DNA from: Streptomyces sp. NL15-2K
GTDB lineage: Bacteria; Actinomycetota; Actinomycetes; Streptomycetales; Streptomycetaceae
DNA: 64,000 bases
Reading direction: 5' to 3'
Assembly (NCBI RefSeq): GCF_030551255.1
Contig: NZ_CP130630.1
Coordinates: 7,297,501 to 7,361,500, forward strand
The notes beneath the pieces were generated by a model. The model made no database searches. It was not told the DNA's origin and saw only the letters and a program-made list of their open reading frames with translations. A program made the translations under genes and the position numbers. Positions 24,872 to 35,262 of this stretch are shown piece by piece; within the stretch, counting starts at the first letter, position 1; each line of letters opens with the position of its first letter.

Positions 24872-25270
24872 TCAGTCGGCGTGGCAGCCGAGCAGCTCGG
24901 CCGTCGTGCCCGGTGACGTCGTACGGAGCGTGACGACCTTGTCGATGCGTGTGGCGTCCCCGTCGAAGCGGAAGTCGGCCCGGCCCACCTCGGCGCCGTC
25001 CTCCGCCTGGGAGCGCACCGTGCAGTAGCCGCCGGCGTCGGCGTCCTTGCGGACCTCCAGATGCACCCGCACCGAGTCCTTCGAGGGTTCGAAGGTGATC
25101 ACTTCAGCGCTGATCTCGTTCTTGCCGACGTAGTAGTACGCGAAGTAGCCGACCAGGGCGAGCAGCAGCGCCCCGAGGACGGCACCGATGGCCTTGAGCC
25201 TGCGGTCGGCGCGCTCGTCCGAGGAGCGGCCGTAACGGCTCTCGGGCAGTCGCGTGGTCGCCGTACTCAT
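24872..25270 (-). CDS. DUF4307 membrane protein
   Basis: A 132-residue protein with an N-terminal tail MSTATTRLPESRYG, one transmembrane helix (AIGAVLGALLLALVGYFAYYYV) and an outer beta-rich domain. Cysteines in GGYCTVRSQ and LLGCHAD could form a disulfide. DUF4307 proteins occur beside mca and greA in many actinomycetes; the function is unknown. An AGAGGA site lies before the ATG, and mca is transcribed divergently. Confidence 0.88.
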   Translation of the reverse strand: MSTATTRLPESRYGRSSDERADRRLKAIGAVLGALLLALVGYFAYYYVGKNEISAEVITFEPSKDSVRVHLEVRKDADAGGYCTVRSQAEDGAEVGRADFRFDGDATRIDKVVTLRTTSPGTTAELLGCHAD

Positions 25271-25429
25271 GATCGTCCTCTCGGCAAGGCCTTCGGCACC
25301 GACGGCACGAAGGTCCCGATGGGGCCCCGGAGCCGCGGCCCCGGAATTATTCGCCCCCCGATTCGGTCACTATAGAAGCCGCCGATCGCACCGGTTCATG
25401 CCGGGGCGCCGACTTACAAGGATTGAGTC

Positions 25430-26311
25430 TTGACTGACCAGCTGCGACTGATGGCCGTGCACGCCCACCCCGACGACGAGTCGAGCAAGGGCGCGGCCAC
25501 CATGGCGAAGTACGTGTCCGAGGGGGTGGACGTGCTGGTCGTGACCTGCACGGGCGGGGAGCGCGGCTCCATCCTCAATCCGAAGCTGCAGGGCGACAAG
25601 TACATCGAGGAGCACATCCACGAGGTACGCAAGAAGGAGATGGACGAGGCCCGCGAGATCCTGGGGATCAAGCAGGAGTGGCTCGGCTTCGTCGACTCGG
25701 GACTGCCCGAGGGCGACCCGCTGCCCCCGCTCCCCGAGGGCTGCTTCGCCCTGGAGGACGTCGACAAGGCGGCCGGTGAGCTGGTGAAGCAGATCCGCTC
25801 GTTCCGCCCCCAGGTGATCACCACCTACGACGAGAACGGCGGCTACCCGCACCCCGACCACATCATGACCCACAAGATCTCGATGGTGGCGTTCGAGGGG
25901 GCGGCGGACACCGAGAAGTACCCGGAGCAGGAGTACGGCCCGGCGTACCAGCCGCTGAAGCTGTACTACAGCCAGGGCTTCCACCGCGCGCGCACCGAGG
26001 CGCTGCACCACGCCCTGCTGGAGCGCGGCCTGGAGTCGCCGTACGGGGACTGGCTCAAGTACTGGAAGGAGTCCGGCCGCAAGGAGCGCACGATCACCAC
26101 GCACATCCCGTGCGCCGACTTCTTCGAGATCCGCGACAAGGCCCTGATCGCGCACGCCACGCAGATCGACCCCGACGGCGGTTGGTTCCGCGTCCCGATG
26201 GAGATCCAGAAGGAGGTCTGGCCGACGGAGGAGTACGAGCTCGCGAAGTCCCTCGTCGCTACCTCCCTCCCCGAGGGCGACCTCTTTGCGGGCATCCGCG
26301 ACAATGCCTGA
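25430..26311 (+). CDS. mca: Mycothiol S-conjugate amidase
   Basis: A 293-residue zinc amidase of the MshB/LmbE family. It cleaves mycothiol conjugates of electrophiles and drugs into a mercapturic acid (exported) and glucosaminyl-inositol (recycled). The zinc site is AHPDDE (residues 12-17) with a later His in YPHPDHIMTH. The length, 293, fits Mca rather than the shorter MshB. The start is TTG 25430, eight bases after AAGGA. It shares a transcript with a small membrane protein. It confirms that the host uses mycothiol. Confidence 0.95.
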   Translation: MTDQLRLMAVHAHPDDESSKGAATMAKYVSEGVDVLVVTCTGGERGSILNPKLQGDKYIEEHIHEVRKKEMDEAREILGIKQEWLGFVDSGLPEGDPLPPLPEGCFALEDVDKAAGELVKQIRSFRPQVITTYDENGGYPHPDHIMTHKISMVAFEGAADTEKYPEQEYGPAYQPLKLYYSQGFHRARTEALHHALLERGLESPYGDWLKYWKESGRKERTITTHIPCADFFEIRDKALIAHATQIDPDGGWFRVPMEIQKEVWPTEEYELAKSLVATSLPEGDLFAGIRDNA

Positions 26312-26312
26312 C

Positions 26313-26552
26313 ATGAGCGCAAGCGCAAGCCTGGCAATGACACAGCTCGCCGCCCTCGCCAAGGAGGTCGACGAGGACAAGGTCACCCCCGGTGTCCTCG
26401 GCTTCATCGTCTTCGCGGTGATGGCCCTGGCGGTGTGGGCCCTGATGAAGTCGATGAGCAAGCACATGGGCAAGGTCGACTTCGAGGAGGCTCCGGAGGC
26501 TTCGGGGGAGGACGCGCCGGCCGCCGGCAAGGGCAAGGCGACGACGTCCTGA
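26313..26552 (+). CDS. Small membrane protein downstream of mca
   Basis: About 79 residues with one transmembrane helix (GVLGFIVFAVMALAVWALM), a short basic loop KSMSKHMGK and an acidic-to-basic tail ending GKATTS. Starts at 26304 or 26313 are both possible; either lies at or just past the mca stop (26311), so the two genes are probably co-translated. A hairpin follows. Conserved after mca in Streptomyces as I recall; function unknown. Confidence 0.8.
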   Translation: MSASASLAMTQLAALAKEVDEDKVTPGVLGFIVFAVMALAVWALMKSMSKHMGKVDFEEAPEASGEDAPAAGKGKATTS

Positions 26553-26562
26553 CCGCATGACT

Positions 26563-26587
26563 CCGTGACACCCACCGGGTGTCACGG
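26563..26587. terminator. Hairpin between mca operon and convergent STAND gene
   Basis: Perfect 11-base arms (26563-26573 and 26577-26587) with a 3-base loop lie between the small membrane protein gene and the stop of the STAND/TPR gene, so they serve both strands. Confidence 0.85.
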
Positions 26588-26656
26588 CGTCATGCCGCAC
26601 GTGAGCGCCTGCCGCCCGGGCAACACCTGGCAGGGCAGTGGTCGGCGCCCACGCGG

Positions 26657-29600
26657 TCAGTCCTTCTCCGCCGCGACCGCCACGCCCATCACCTCCCGGG
26701 AATGCCTCCCCGGCACCATCCCCAGCCGCCACGCCTGCCAGCCCGCCTCCAGGCTCACCCCCCGCTCCAGCAACAGCTGAAACGCCTCGATGTAGTCGTC
26801 CAGCTTCTCGTCCCGAGCCGGATGCACCGCCCGCCCCAGCTGAGCCAGCTCCTCCTGCGCCACCGCCGTACCGACCTCGACGCCCCCCGCAGCGGCATAC
26901 GGCAGCAGGGTGCACCGGAGGAAGCGCGCCCAGTCCTCCCCCCGCCGATCCCCGTACGACGTGAACAGCCCCACCGCCTCGTCGCACAAGGCCAGCGCCT
27001 GCGGCGTACGGGCATTGCCCGCGTCCACCACAGCCAGCTCCAGGCACGTCCACGCCTCACCATGGCCGACGCCGATGCGCTGGAAGTCGGCCCGGGCGTC
27101 CACCAGCAGCTGCCGAGCGAAACCCGAGTTGCGCAGCGAACCCGTCTGCGCCGCCCGTTGGTCCCGAGTCACCCGTGCCGAGTGATGCCGGGCGCAGGCG
27201 AGCCCGTACACATCCCGTATCCGCGAGAACATCGTCCTCGACCGCTCCAGTTCCCGTACCGCCCGGTCCAGGTCGCCCGACTCCTCCAGGGCCTGCCCCA
27301 GGTAGTACACCGTCCACGCCTCGCCCCGCGCGTCCTCGTTGTCGCGATGGCGGGCGGCGGCCTGGCGCAGGGCGTCGACGGCCGCCGACGCGTCGCCGGC
27401 GACCAGGCGGGCCCGGGCCAGCTGGGTCAGGGCCCACGCCTCGCCGCGGGCGTCGCGGGTGCGGCCGTACAGGTCGAGGGCCGTGGTGAGCTCGGCCTCC
27501 GCGCGCGGTACGTCGCCCATGCGCAGGCCCAGCTGGCCGAGCTGGAAGTGGGCCCAGGCCTCGCCGTGCACCGACTCGCCCCGCCGGTGCAGGACCAGGG
27601 ACTCGGTGAGCAGGTCCAGAGCCTGAGCCAGCCGCGCCCGGTCCCGCTCCACCGCCGCCAGCGCGTGCATCGTCCAGGCGCGGTCCGTGGCCAGTTCGGG
27701 GGGCGCCTGGAGATCCAGGGCCTCACGGAGCCTCGCCGCCGCCTCGGTCAGATTGCCCTGGTGGTGCAGGGTGATGCCGAGGGAACACAGAGCGCGGGCC
27801 GCGCCCGCGTCGTGATGCGCCTCCATGTACAGGTCCACGACCGACGTCAGTGTCGTGCGCGCCTTGTCCAGCTCGCCCAGCTGCCGCGCCGCGATACCCG
27901 TGCGCCACTGCACCGAGCGGACCAGCAACCCCTGGTCCACCGCCTGCGCCAGCTCGCTGATCTCGCCCAGGCGGTAGAGGTCGCCGCGCAGCAGGCAGTA
28001 GTCGCACAGGGCGCCCAGCAGATTCAGCACGGCCGCCTGGTTCACGCCCTCCGCGTGCCGCAGCGCCGCCGTGATGAAGCTCGACTCGTCGTCCAGCCAG
28101 CGCAGCGCGTCGTCCAGGGAGTGGAAGCCGTGCGGGCTGAAGCGGTCCGAGCGGGTCGACATGTTGCCGTCGACCAGGCGGAGCACCGAGTCGGCCAGGT
28201 CGGCGTAGTTCACGATCAGGCGTTCCTGAGCCGCCGTACGTTCCGCCGGTTCCTCCTCGTCGAGGAGGCGGGCGTGGGCGAAGGCGCGGACCAGGTCGTG
28301 CAGGCGGTAGCGGCTGCCGCGCACGTGGTCGATCAGGCCCGCCCGGGACAGGGCCACCAGGTGACGGGTCGCCTCCGCCTCGTCCGTGGCCAGGAGGGCG
28401 GCCGCCGCCGCGGCACCGAGCGAGGCGCGGCCGGCCAGCGCGAGGCGGCGCAGCAGCCGTCGGGCGGTCTCGGACTGGTCGGTGTAGCGCAGCCAGAGCA
28501 CTCTCTCGGCCGGCTCGACCGGGCCGTAAGCGCCCAGGTCCGTGGCCAGTTGGAGGGGCGAGCGCGGGCCCAGGGACGAGCCCGCGATGCGCAGGGCCAG
28601 CGGCAACCCGCCGCACAACTCCCTGACCCGGTCGGTCGATTCGGCGTCGTAGGGCCCGACGCTGTCCTGCGCGGCCGCGCCCAGCAGCTCCTCGGCGCCG
28701 GGGGCGTCCAGGGTCTCGACGGGCAGGTGGTGCACCCGGGCCGGCAGGTCGGCGGGCAGTTCCAGACCAGCGCGGGCGGTCACGAGGACCAGGCTGTCGG
28801 AGCGCTCCGGGACGAGCGTGCGGACCTGCTGGGGGTCCGAGGCGTCGTCCAGGACGATCGTGACCGGCAGACCGGTCAGATGCTGGTGGTACAGCTCGCT
28901 CAGCCGCTTGACCTGCTGGTCCGCGGAGGAACGCTCACGGAAGAGCAGCTGCTCGCGGGGCGCGCCGAGCCGGTTCAGCAGGTGCAGCAGCGCGTCGCGG
29001 GTGGACAGCGGCGGCTCCTCCGGGCTGTCGCCGCGCAGGTCGACCACGCAGGCGCCACGGAAGTAGTCCTTCAGGTCGTGGGCGGCGCGCACCGCGAGCG
29101 TCGTACGGCCGCTGCCGGGCGCCCCGTGCAGGACGACCACCGTCGGCTGGGTCTCCGTACTCGCCCGGGCCGCCTGCACCCACTGCCGGATCCGCGCCAT
29201 CTCCTGCCGTCGGCCCGCGAACGGGCCGACCGGCTCCGGGAGTTGACCGAACGACTGCTGGAGCAGGCTCCGCCCGCGCGCCGCCGCGCTCTTGTCCGCG
29301 CCGATCAGCCGCGGCCCCTGCGCCTTCTTCTTCGGGCCGGTGGACGCGCTGAGCACCCGCTGCTGGTCGAGGAACGGCCGGATCCCGCGTACCTCCAGCG
29401 CCGTCAGCCACTGCAGGCGCAGCTGCTCGGGGCCGCCCGGCTGGGTGAGGGCGCCCGCGCGGTGGTGCGCGGCGGGCAGATGGGAGCCGGCCACCTTCAC
29501 CACGGTCGCCGCCGCGCCGACGACGCCCACGGTCACGCCCGCGCCCAGCGCCGTGCCCGCGCCGGTGCCGAGGGCCAGGTCGGCGACGGTGGCCGCGACG

Positions 29601-29866
29601 GCGGCGACACCGGCCACCAGCAGGGGCGTGCCCCCGCCCTCCTGCGCGTACCGCTGCCCGAAGGTGAGCTGCCCGGCCTTCGCCTCGTCCAGGGCGCGCG
29701 TGTAGGCCTCGTACTCCTCGGCGGCCGTCTGTGCCATGGCGTCCAGAGCCCCGCGCGCCCGCGACAGCAGCACACCACCGTCTGTGCGCCCTCCCGAGCG
29801 CCGCACCTCCTCCTCCACGGCCCGCGCCAGCAGCCGTTCGGCCTCCGCGCGATGACTGTCCCGCAT
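26657..29866 (-). CDS. STAND-type ATPase with TPR repeats
   Basis: A protein of about 1069 residues, starting [17 protein letters not shown]. It has a hydrophobic segment at about 75-120 ([20 protein letters not shown] then [19 protein letters not shown]), which may anchor it in the membrane. An NB-ARC/STAND nucleotide domain follows at about 225-520 (Walker A-like [16 protein letters not shown], Walker [11 protein letters not shown], then [12 protein letters not shown]). A C-terminal TPR array occupies about 600-1060. The Walker A lysine is replaced by Arg254. No DNA-binding domain is seen, unlike AfsR/SARP proteins. It is divergent from the YyaL-type gene. Function: a signal-sensing switch is likely; the partner is unknown. 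Confidence 0.88.
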   Translation of the reverse strand: MRDSHRAEAERLLARAVEEEVRRSGGRTDGGVLLSRARGALDAMAQTAAEEYEAYTRALDEAKAGQLTFGQRYAQEGGGTPLLVAGVAAVAATVADLALGTGAGTALGAGVTVGVVGAAATVVKVAGSHLPAAHHRAGALTQPGGPEQLRLQWLTALEVRGIRPFLDQQRVLSASTGPKKKAQGPRLIGADKSAAARGRSLLQQSFGQLPEPVGPFAGRRQEMARIRQWVQAARASTETQPTVVVLHGAPGSGRTTLAVRAAHDLKDYFRGACVVDLRGDSPEEPPLSTRDALLHLLNRLGAPREQLLFRERSSADQQVKRLSELYHQHLTGLPVTIVLDDASDPQQVRTLVPERSDSLVLVTARAGLELPADLPARVHHLPVETLDAPGAEELLGAAAQDSVGPYDAESTDRVRELCGGLPLALRIAGSSLGPRSPLQLATDLGAYGPVEPAERVLWLRYTDQSETARRLLRRLALAGRASLGAAAAAALLATDEAEATRHLVALSRAGLIDHVRGSRYRLHDLVRAFAHARLLDEEEPAERTAAQERLIVNYADLADSVLRLVDGNMSTRSDRFSPHGFHSLDDALRWLDDESSFITAALRHAEGVNQAAVLNLLGALCDYCLLRGDLYRLGEISELAQAVDQGLLVRSVQWRTGIAARQLGELDKARTTLTSVVDLYMEAHHDAGAARALCSLGITLHHQGNLTEAAARLREALDLQAPPELATDRAWTMHALAAVERDRARLAQALDLLTESLVLHRRGESVHGEAWAHFQLGQLGLRMGDVPRAEAELTTALDLYGRTRDARGEAWALTQLARARLVAGDASAAVDALRQAAARHRDNEDARGEAWTVYYLGQALEESGDLDRAVRELERSRTMFSRIRDVYGLACARHHSARVTRDQRAAQTGSLRNSGFARQLLVDARADFQRIGVGHGEAWTCLELAVVDAGNARTPQALALCDEAVGLFTSYGDRRGEDWARFLRCTLLPYAAAGGVEVGTAVAQEELAQLGRAVHPARDEKLDDYIEAFQLLLERGVSLEAGWQAWRLGMVPGRHSREVMGVAVAAEKD

Positions 29867-30064
29867 GTCATGTCCCCCTCCGGCGGCAACGGCTTCCTTG
29901 GTCAAGTGTGCTGCGGACGGCACGCCCTGGGGAGAGGGCCGGAGGATCACATACCGGAGGGACACATATCCGGAGAGACACCTTTCCCGGAGGAACACAC
30001 GCGCAAGGGGCACGGGCTGTGTGCTGTCCGGCGACGCAGGGGGTACTGCGGCAGGATGGACACC

Positions 30065-32095
30065 ATGCCGAACCGACTGGCGAACGAGACGTCCCCGTAC
30101 CTCCTTCAGCACGCCGACAACCCCGTCGACTGGTGGCCCTGGTCGGCCGAGGCCTTCGAGGAGGCACGCAAACGGAACGTGCCCGTCCTGCTCAGCGTCG
30201 GCTATTCGAGTTGCCACTGGTGTCACGTCATGGCCCACGAGTCCTTCGAGGACCAGGAGACCGCCGACTACCAGAACGCCCACTTCGTCAACATCAAGGT
30301 CGACCGCGAGGAGCGCCCGGACGTCGACGCCGTCTACATGGAGGCCGTGCAGGCGGCCACCGGGCAGGGCGGCTGGCCGATGACCGTGTTCCTCACGCCG
30401 GACGCCGAACCCTTCTACTTCGGCACGTACTTCCCGCCCGCCCCGCGCCACGGCATGCCCTCCTTCCAGCAGGTCCTCCAGGGCGTCCGGGCGGCCTGGT
30501 CCGACCGGCGGGACGAGGTCACGGAGGTCGCCGGGAAGATCGTGCGGGATCTCGCCGGGCGGGAGATCTCCTACGGCGACGGCCGGGCACCCGGCGAGGA
30601 ACAGCTCGCCGCGGCCCTCCTCGGCCTCAGCCGGGAGTACGACCCGCAGCGCGGCGGATTCGGCGGGGCGCCGAAGTTCCCGCCGTCCATGGTGATCGAG
30701 TTCCTGCTGCGCCACCATGCGCGGACCGGGGCCGAGGGCGCCCTGCAGATGGCCCAGGACACCTGCGAGCGCATGGCCCGCGGAGGGATCTACGACCAGC
30801 TCGGCGGCGGGTTCGCCCGCTACTCCGTCGACCGCGACTGGATCGTGCCGCACTTCGAGAAGATGCTGTACGACAACGCCCTGCTGTGCCGCGTCTACGC
30901 CCACCTGTGGCGGGCGACCGGCTCGGAACTCGCCCGCCGGGTCGCCCTGGAGACCGCCGACTTCATGGTGCGGGAACTGCGCACGAACGAAGGCGGGTTC
31001 GCCTCCGCGCTCGACGCCGACAGCGACGACGGCACCGGCAGGCACGTCGAGGGCGCCTATTACGTGTGGACGCCCGAGCAGCTCACCGACGTCCTCGGAC
31101 CTCAAGATGCCGAGCTCGCCGCCCACTACTTCGGCGTCACCGAGGAGGGCACCTTCGAGCACGGCGCCTCCGTTTTCCAACTACCGCAGCACGAGGCCGT
31201 GTTCGACGCCGAGAAGACCGAGACCGTCAAGCGCCGCCTTCTCGAGGCCCGAGCGGCCCGCCCCGCCCCCGGCCGGGACGACAAGGTCGTCGCCGCGTGG
31301 AACGGCCTCGCCATCGCCGCGCTCGCCGAGACCGGCGCCTACTTCGACCGCCCCGACCTGGTCGAGGCCGCGCTCGGCGCCGCCGACCTGCTGGTCCGGC
31401 TGCACCTCGACGACCACGCCCGCCTCGCCCGCACCAGCAAGGAGGGGCACGTCGGTGCCAACGCGGGCGTGCTGGAGGACTACGCCGATGTGGCCGAGGG
31501 CTTCCTCGCGCTGGCCTCCGTGACCGGCGAGGGCGTGTGGCTCGAATTCGCCGGGTTCCTGCTCGACCACGTCCTCACCCGCTTCGCCGACGACTCCGGC
31601 GCCCTCCACGACACCGCCGCCGACGCCGAGAAGCTGATCCGCCGGCCGCAGGACCCCACCGACAACGCCGTCCCGTCCGGCTGGACCGCCGCCGCGGGCG
31701 CCCTGGTGAGCTACGCCGCCCAGACCGGATCCGAGCCCCACCGCACCGCCGCCGAAAAGGCACTCGGCGTCGTCAAGGCCCTCGGCCCGCGCGTCCCCCG
31801 CTTCATCGGCTGGGGGCTCGCCGCCGCCGAGGCCCTGCTCGACGGGCCCAGGGAAGTCGCGATCGTCGGCCCGGCGCTCGACGACCCGGGCACCAGGACC
31901 CTGCACCGCACGGCCCTTCTCGGCACCGCACCCGGCGCGGTCGTCGCCGTCGGCACTCCGGACAGTGACGAGTTCCCGCTGCTCGCCGCCCGCCCGCTGA
32001 GCAACGGTGAACCGACCGCGTACGTCTGCCGTAACTTCACTTGTGACGCTCCGACGACCGATCCGGACCGTCTGCGGACGCAACTTGACGTCTGA
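30065..32095 (+). CDS. YyaL-type protein: thioredoxin-like domain plus glycosidase-like barrel
   Basis: A 676-residue protein of the DUF255/SPATA20 family. The N-terminal thioredoxin-like domain (about 1-165) carries CHWC (C50 to C53) in [20 protein letters not shown]. The rest is an (alpha/alpha)6 barrel like N-acylglucosamine epimerases (about 200-600), with [12 protein letters not shown]. Cytoplasmic; members may act in redox or in sugar metabolism, not firmly known. ATG 30065 follows AGGA; an alternate ATG is at 30056. Divergent from the STAND gene. Confidence 0.93.
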   Translation: MPNRLANETSPYLLQHADNPVDWWPWSAEAFEEARKRNVPVLLSVGYSSCHWCHVMAHESFEDQETADYQNAHFVNIKVDREERPDVDAVYMEAVQAATGQGGWPMTVFLTPDAEPFYFGTYFPPAPRHGMPSFQQVLQGVRAAWSDRRDEVTEVAGKIVRDLAGREISYGDGRAPGEEQLAAALLGLSREYDPQRGGFGGAPKFPPSMVIEFLLRHHARTGAEGALQMAQDTCERMARGGIYDQLGGGFARYSVDRDWIVPHFEKMLYDNALLCRVYAHLWRATGSELARRVALETADFMVRELRTNEGGFASALDADSDDGTGRHVEGAYYVWTPEQLTDVLGPQDAELAAHYFGVTEEGTFEHGASVFQLPQHEAVFDAEKTETVKRRLLEARAARPAPGRDDKVVAAWNGLAIAALAETGAYFDRPDLVEAALGAADLLVRLHLDDHARLARTSKEGHVGANAGVLEDYADVAEGFLALASVTGEGVWLEFAGFLLDHVLTRFADDSGALHDTAADAEKLIRRPQDPTDNAVPSGWTAAAGALVSYAAQTGSEPHRTAAEKALGVVKALGPRVPRFIGWGLAAAEALLDGPREVAIVGPALDDPGTRTLHRTALLGTAPGAVVAVGTPDSDEFPLLAARPLSNGEPTAYVCRNFTCDAPTTDPDRLRTQLDV

Positions 32096-32329
32096 CGGCG
32101 GCCGTTGGCAGGGCCCTGAGCGGCCGTTATCCGGAACGGAAGGGTTCGTTCAGGGTGCCCAAATGGGCTTCGTGTTCGGATACCTCCCAGTAGCCGCCCC
32201 GCCGTTCCGAAACAAACTAGTTATCTGAATAGCTCCCACACTTCACAGTTCCCCCTTAATCTCTGCACAGTGGCGCGGCGGAGGGGGGCTTCCGCCGCGA
32301 CAGGGGGTTTGGGTACTGGGGGGGATAAT

Positions 32330-33607
32330 TTGCTTACGTCTGTCTTCATCGCTGCCGTCTCGCTGGCCTTGTTCTGGATGGCGGCCTTCACCTTGTGGTG
32401 GCAAATGCACGCGTGGCGTACGCCCGAAGTGCTCGCCTCCACCCGCTTCAGCAGCCCGGAGGGCGGCGAGCAGCTGTCCTTCTCGCTGCTCCTTCCGGCG
32501 CGGCACGAACAAGCCGTGCTCGACCACACCATCCAGCGGCTGCTGGAGTCGAGCCACACCGACTACGAGATCATCGTGATCGTCGGGCACGACGACCCGG
32601 AGACCACGGCGGTCGCCTGCGACGCCGCGGAGCGCGATCCGCGCGTGAGGGTCGTCGTCGACACCCACGACAAGAAGAACAAGCCCAAGGCCATGAACAC
32701 GGCGCTGCCGCACTGCCGCGGTGACGTCGTCGGGGTCTTCGACGCCGAGGACCAGGTCCATCCGGAGCTCCTCGCCCACGTCGACCACGCCTTCCGGGCC
32801 ACCGGCGCCGACGTCGTCCAGGGCGGCGTCCAGCTCATCAACTTCCACTCCAGCTGGTACAGCCTGCGCAACTGCCTGGAGTACTTCTTCTGGTTCCGCT
32901 CCCGGCTGCACCTGCACGCGCAGAAAGGGTTCATCCCGCTCGGCGGCAACACCGTCTTCGTACGGACCGATGTGCTGCGCGAAGCCGACGGCTGGGACCC
33001 CGACTGCCTCGCCGAGGACTGCGACCTGGGCGTGAGGCTCTCCAGCGTCGGCAAGAAGGTCGTCGTCGCCTACGACTCCGACATGGTGACCAAGGAGGAG
33101 ACCCCCGGTTCGCTGATGTCGCTGCTGAAGCAGCGCACCCGCTGGAACCAGGGCTTCCTCCAGGTGTACCGGAAGAAGGACTGGAAGCAGCTCCCGGGCT
33201 TCGGGCAGCGGCTGCTCGCCCGCTACACCCTGATGACGCCGTTCATGCAGGCATTCACCGGCGTCATCATCCCGCTCAACGTGGCGATCGCGCTCTTCCT
33301 CGACGTGCCCGTGAGCATCGCCTTCGTCACCTTCCTGCCGCTCGTCACCGCCATGGTGACCTTCGTCTTCGAGCTCGTCGGACTGCACGACTTCGGCAAG
33401 CAGTACGGCCTGCGCGTCCGCTTCGTCCACTACCTCAAGCTCATCGTGGGCGGCCCCTTCTACCAGGTGCTCCTCGCCGGGGCCGCCGTCCGCGCCGTAT
33501 GGCGTGAGCAACGCGGCCGCAACGACTGGGAACTGACCACGCACGTCGGCGCACATCTCACCGGACCGACCGGTACCGCAGTGACCCGAGAGGACGTCCC
33601 CGCGTGA
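32330..33607 (+). CDS. Processive family 2 glycosyltransferase (cellulose synthase-like)
   Basis: A 425-residue membrane GT2, starting at TTG 32330 just after GGGGG. It has an N-terminal transmembrane helix (SVFIAAVSLALFWMAAFTLW), then the catalytic domain with DAEDQVHPE (D-x-D type), the acidic AEDCDLGVRL and the QRTRWNQGF motif of processive enzymes, then about four helices. It would link sugar units and thread the chain through the membrane. The next three genes overlap end to end. The substrate is unknown; an activated nucleotide sugar is inferred. Compared with bacterial BcsA it is short and has no PilZ domain. Confidence 0.9.
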   Translation: MLTSVFIAAVSLALFWMAAFTLWWQMHAWRTPEVLASTRFSSPEGGEQLSFSLLLPARHEQAVLDHTIQRLLESSHTDYEIIVIVGHDDPETTAVACDAAERDPRVRVVVDTHDKKNKPKAMNTALPHCRGDVVGVFDAEDQVHPELLAHVDHAFRATGADVVQGGVQLINFHSSWYSLRNCLEYFFWFRSRLHLHAQKGFIPLGGNTVFVRTDVLREADGWDPDCLAEDCDLGVRLSSVGKKVVVAYDSDMVTKEETPGSLMSLLKQRTRWNQGFLQVYRKKDWKQLPGFGQRLLARYTLMTPFMQAFTGVIIPLNVAIALFLDVPVSIAFVTFLPLVTAMVTFVFELVGLHDFGKQYGLRVRFVHYLKLIVGGPFYQVLLAGAAVRAVWREQRGRNDWELTTHVGAHLTGPTGTAVTREDVPA

Positions 33608-35262
33608 CCTCCACCCTTCCCGCGGTGACCACTCCAACGGTCCCCGCGCAGAGACAACCTGTGCCCAAACCCGGTCCGGCCGAACGAACGGCCCCCCCGA
33701 GCCGGCTGCGTTCCTCCCGCTCCGACCTCCTGCTGTGCGGCGTGCTCCTCTTGGCGATCATGGTCGTGCAGGGCTGGAACATCAGCGACTACCCGACGCT
33801 CAGCGACGACGAGGGCACCTATCTCGCCCAGGCCTGGGCGGTCCAGGAGGGCAGGGGCCTCGCCCACTACACCTACTGGTACGACCACCCGCCGTTCGGC
33901 TGGATCCAGATAGCCGCGCTGACCTGGATACCCGCCAAGCTCAGCCCCGAGTCGATGACGGTCGGCTCGATGCGGGCGACGATGCTGGTGATCAGCGGCA
34001 TCAGCGCGGTCCTGGTCTACGTCCTGGGCCGCCGCCTGTCCCTGCCCCGCTGGGCCGCCGGGCTCGGCATGGTGTTCTTCGGGCTCTCGCCCCTGTCCGT
34101 CGTCCTCCAGCGCGAGATCTTCCTCGACAACCTCGCGGTGATGTGGACGCTGCTCGCGTTCACCCTCGCCGCCTCCCCGAGCCGCCACCTCTGGCACCAC
34201 TTCGGGGCGGGCATCGCGGCCGCCACGGCCGTCCTCACCAAGGAGACGATGCTCGTCATCCTGCCCGCGCTCCTGGTCACCATGTGGCGGCACAGCCACC
34301 GCGACACCCGCAAGTTCGCCCTCACCGGCGCCATCACGGCCTGCACGCTGATCGGCTTCTCGTACCCCCTCTTCGCCCTCCTCAAGGGCGAGTTGCTGCC
34401 CGGCAGCGGGCACGTCTCCCTCTGGGACGGCGTCAAGTACCAGATGACCAGGCCGGGTTCGGGCTTCATCCTCGACCAGGGCTCCGGCTCGTACGGCGTC
34501 CTGCAGTCGTGGCTCTACTACGACCGCATCCTGCCGCTCGGCGGCCTGGCCGGCGCGCTGCTGCTCCTGGCCACCTGGCGCTGGTCGGTCACCGCCCGCG
34601 CGCTGGCCGGACCGGCCCTGACGGTGGCGATCCTCGCCGCGCTGGCCCTGCGCCCCAACGGCTACCTGCCCGCGATGTACGTCATCCAGGCACTGCCCTT
34701 CCTCGCGCTCGTCGTCGCCGGAGGAACCGCGTCCGTCGCCCACGGCGTGCTGCGCAGGTGGCGGGCGGACGGAGAGAAACGGTACGTCACCGGCGGGCGG
34801 TACGCGCTCGCCGTCGTCCTCGCCATCGCCGCCGGCGCCTACGTCGTACCGCGCTGGTACGACGGCGCCCACACCGCCGTCACCCTCGACGCCAACGCCC
34901 CCTACAAGGCCGCCTCCAAGTGGCTGAGCAGCGAGGTGGAGAACCCGAAGGACACCCGGGTACTCGTCGACGACGCGATGTGGCTGGACCTGGTGCACGC
35001 CGGGTACCGGCCGGGTCTCGGCGTCATCTGGTTCTACAAGGCCGACCTCGACCCGGCGGTGACGAAGACGATGCCGCGCGGCTGGAAGGACATCGACTAC
35101 GTCGTCGCCTCGCCGACGGTACGGCGCGACGCGGTCGACCTGCCCAACGTCAAGGCGGCCATCCAGCACTCGACACCGGTCGCCGTCTTCGGCACCGGTG
35201 AGGACCGGATCGAGATCCGGCAGATCCAGACCACCGGCAGCGCCGCAGGAGGCGACCGATGA
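33604..35262 (+). CDS. Multi-span glycosyltransferase, GT39/ArnT-like
   Basis: A 552-residue integral membrane protein with 10 or more hydrophobic segments after a proline-rich tail. Its first loop carries the acidic pair in SDDEGTYLAQAWAVQEG, typical of GT-C family enzymes that use lipid-linked sugars (ArnT, Pmt). The start GTG 33604 overlaps the previous stop (GTGA). It would use polyprenyl-phosphate sugars made by the following GT2-GtrA protein and transfer them outside the membrane. Substrate inferred only. Confidence 0.9.
   Translation: MTSTLPAVTTPTVPAQRQPVPKPGPAERTAPPSRLRSSRSDLLLCGVLLLAIMVVQGWNISDYPTLSDDEGTYLAQAWAVQEGRGLAHYTYWYDHPPFGWIQIAALTWIPAKLSPESMTVGSMRATMLVISGISAVLVYVLGRRLSLPRWAAGLGMVFFGLSPLSVVLQREIFLDNLAVMWTLLAFTLAASPSRHLWHHFGAGIAAATAVLTKETMLVILPALLVTMWRHSHRDTRKFALTGAITACTLIGFSYPLFALLKGELLPGSGHVSLWDGVKYQMTRPGSGFILDQGSGSYGVLQSWLYYDRILPLGGLAGALLLLATWRWSVTARALAGPALTVAILAALALRPNGYLPAMYVIQALPFLALVVAGGTASVAHGVLRRWRADGEKRYVTGGRYALAVVLAIAAGAYVVPRWYDGAHTAVTLDANAPYKAASKWLSSEVENPKDTRVLVDDAMWLDLVHAGYRPGLGVIWFYKADLDPAVTKTMPRGWKDIDYVVASPTVRRDAVDLPNVKAAIQHSTPVAVFGTGEDRIEIRQIQTTGSAAGGDR

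Noticed and set aside
26579..30064. Long in-frame extension before the YyaL-type gene
   Set aside because: It runs antisense through the STAND/TPR gene and has no ribosome site or homology; the protein begins at 30065.
31181..32083. Long minus-strand open frame under the YyaL-type gene
   Set aside because: Shadow of high GC content: repetitive Gly/Val/Arg-rich translation with no motif.
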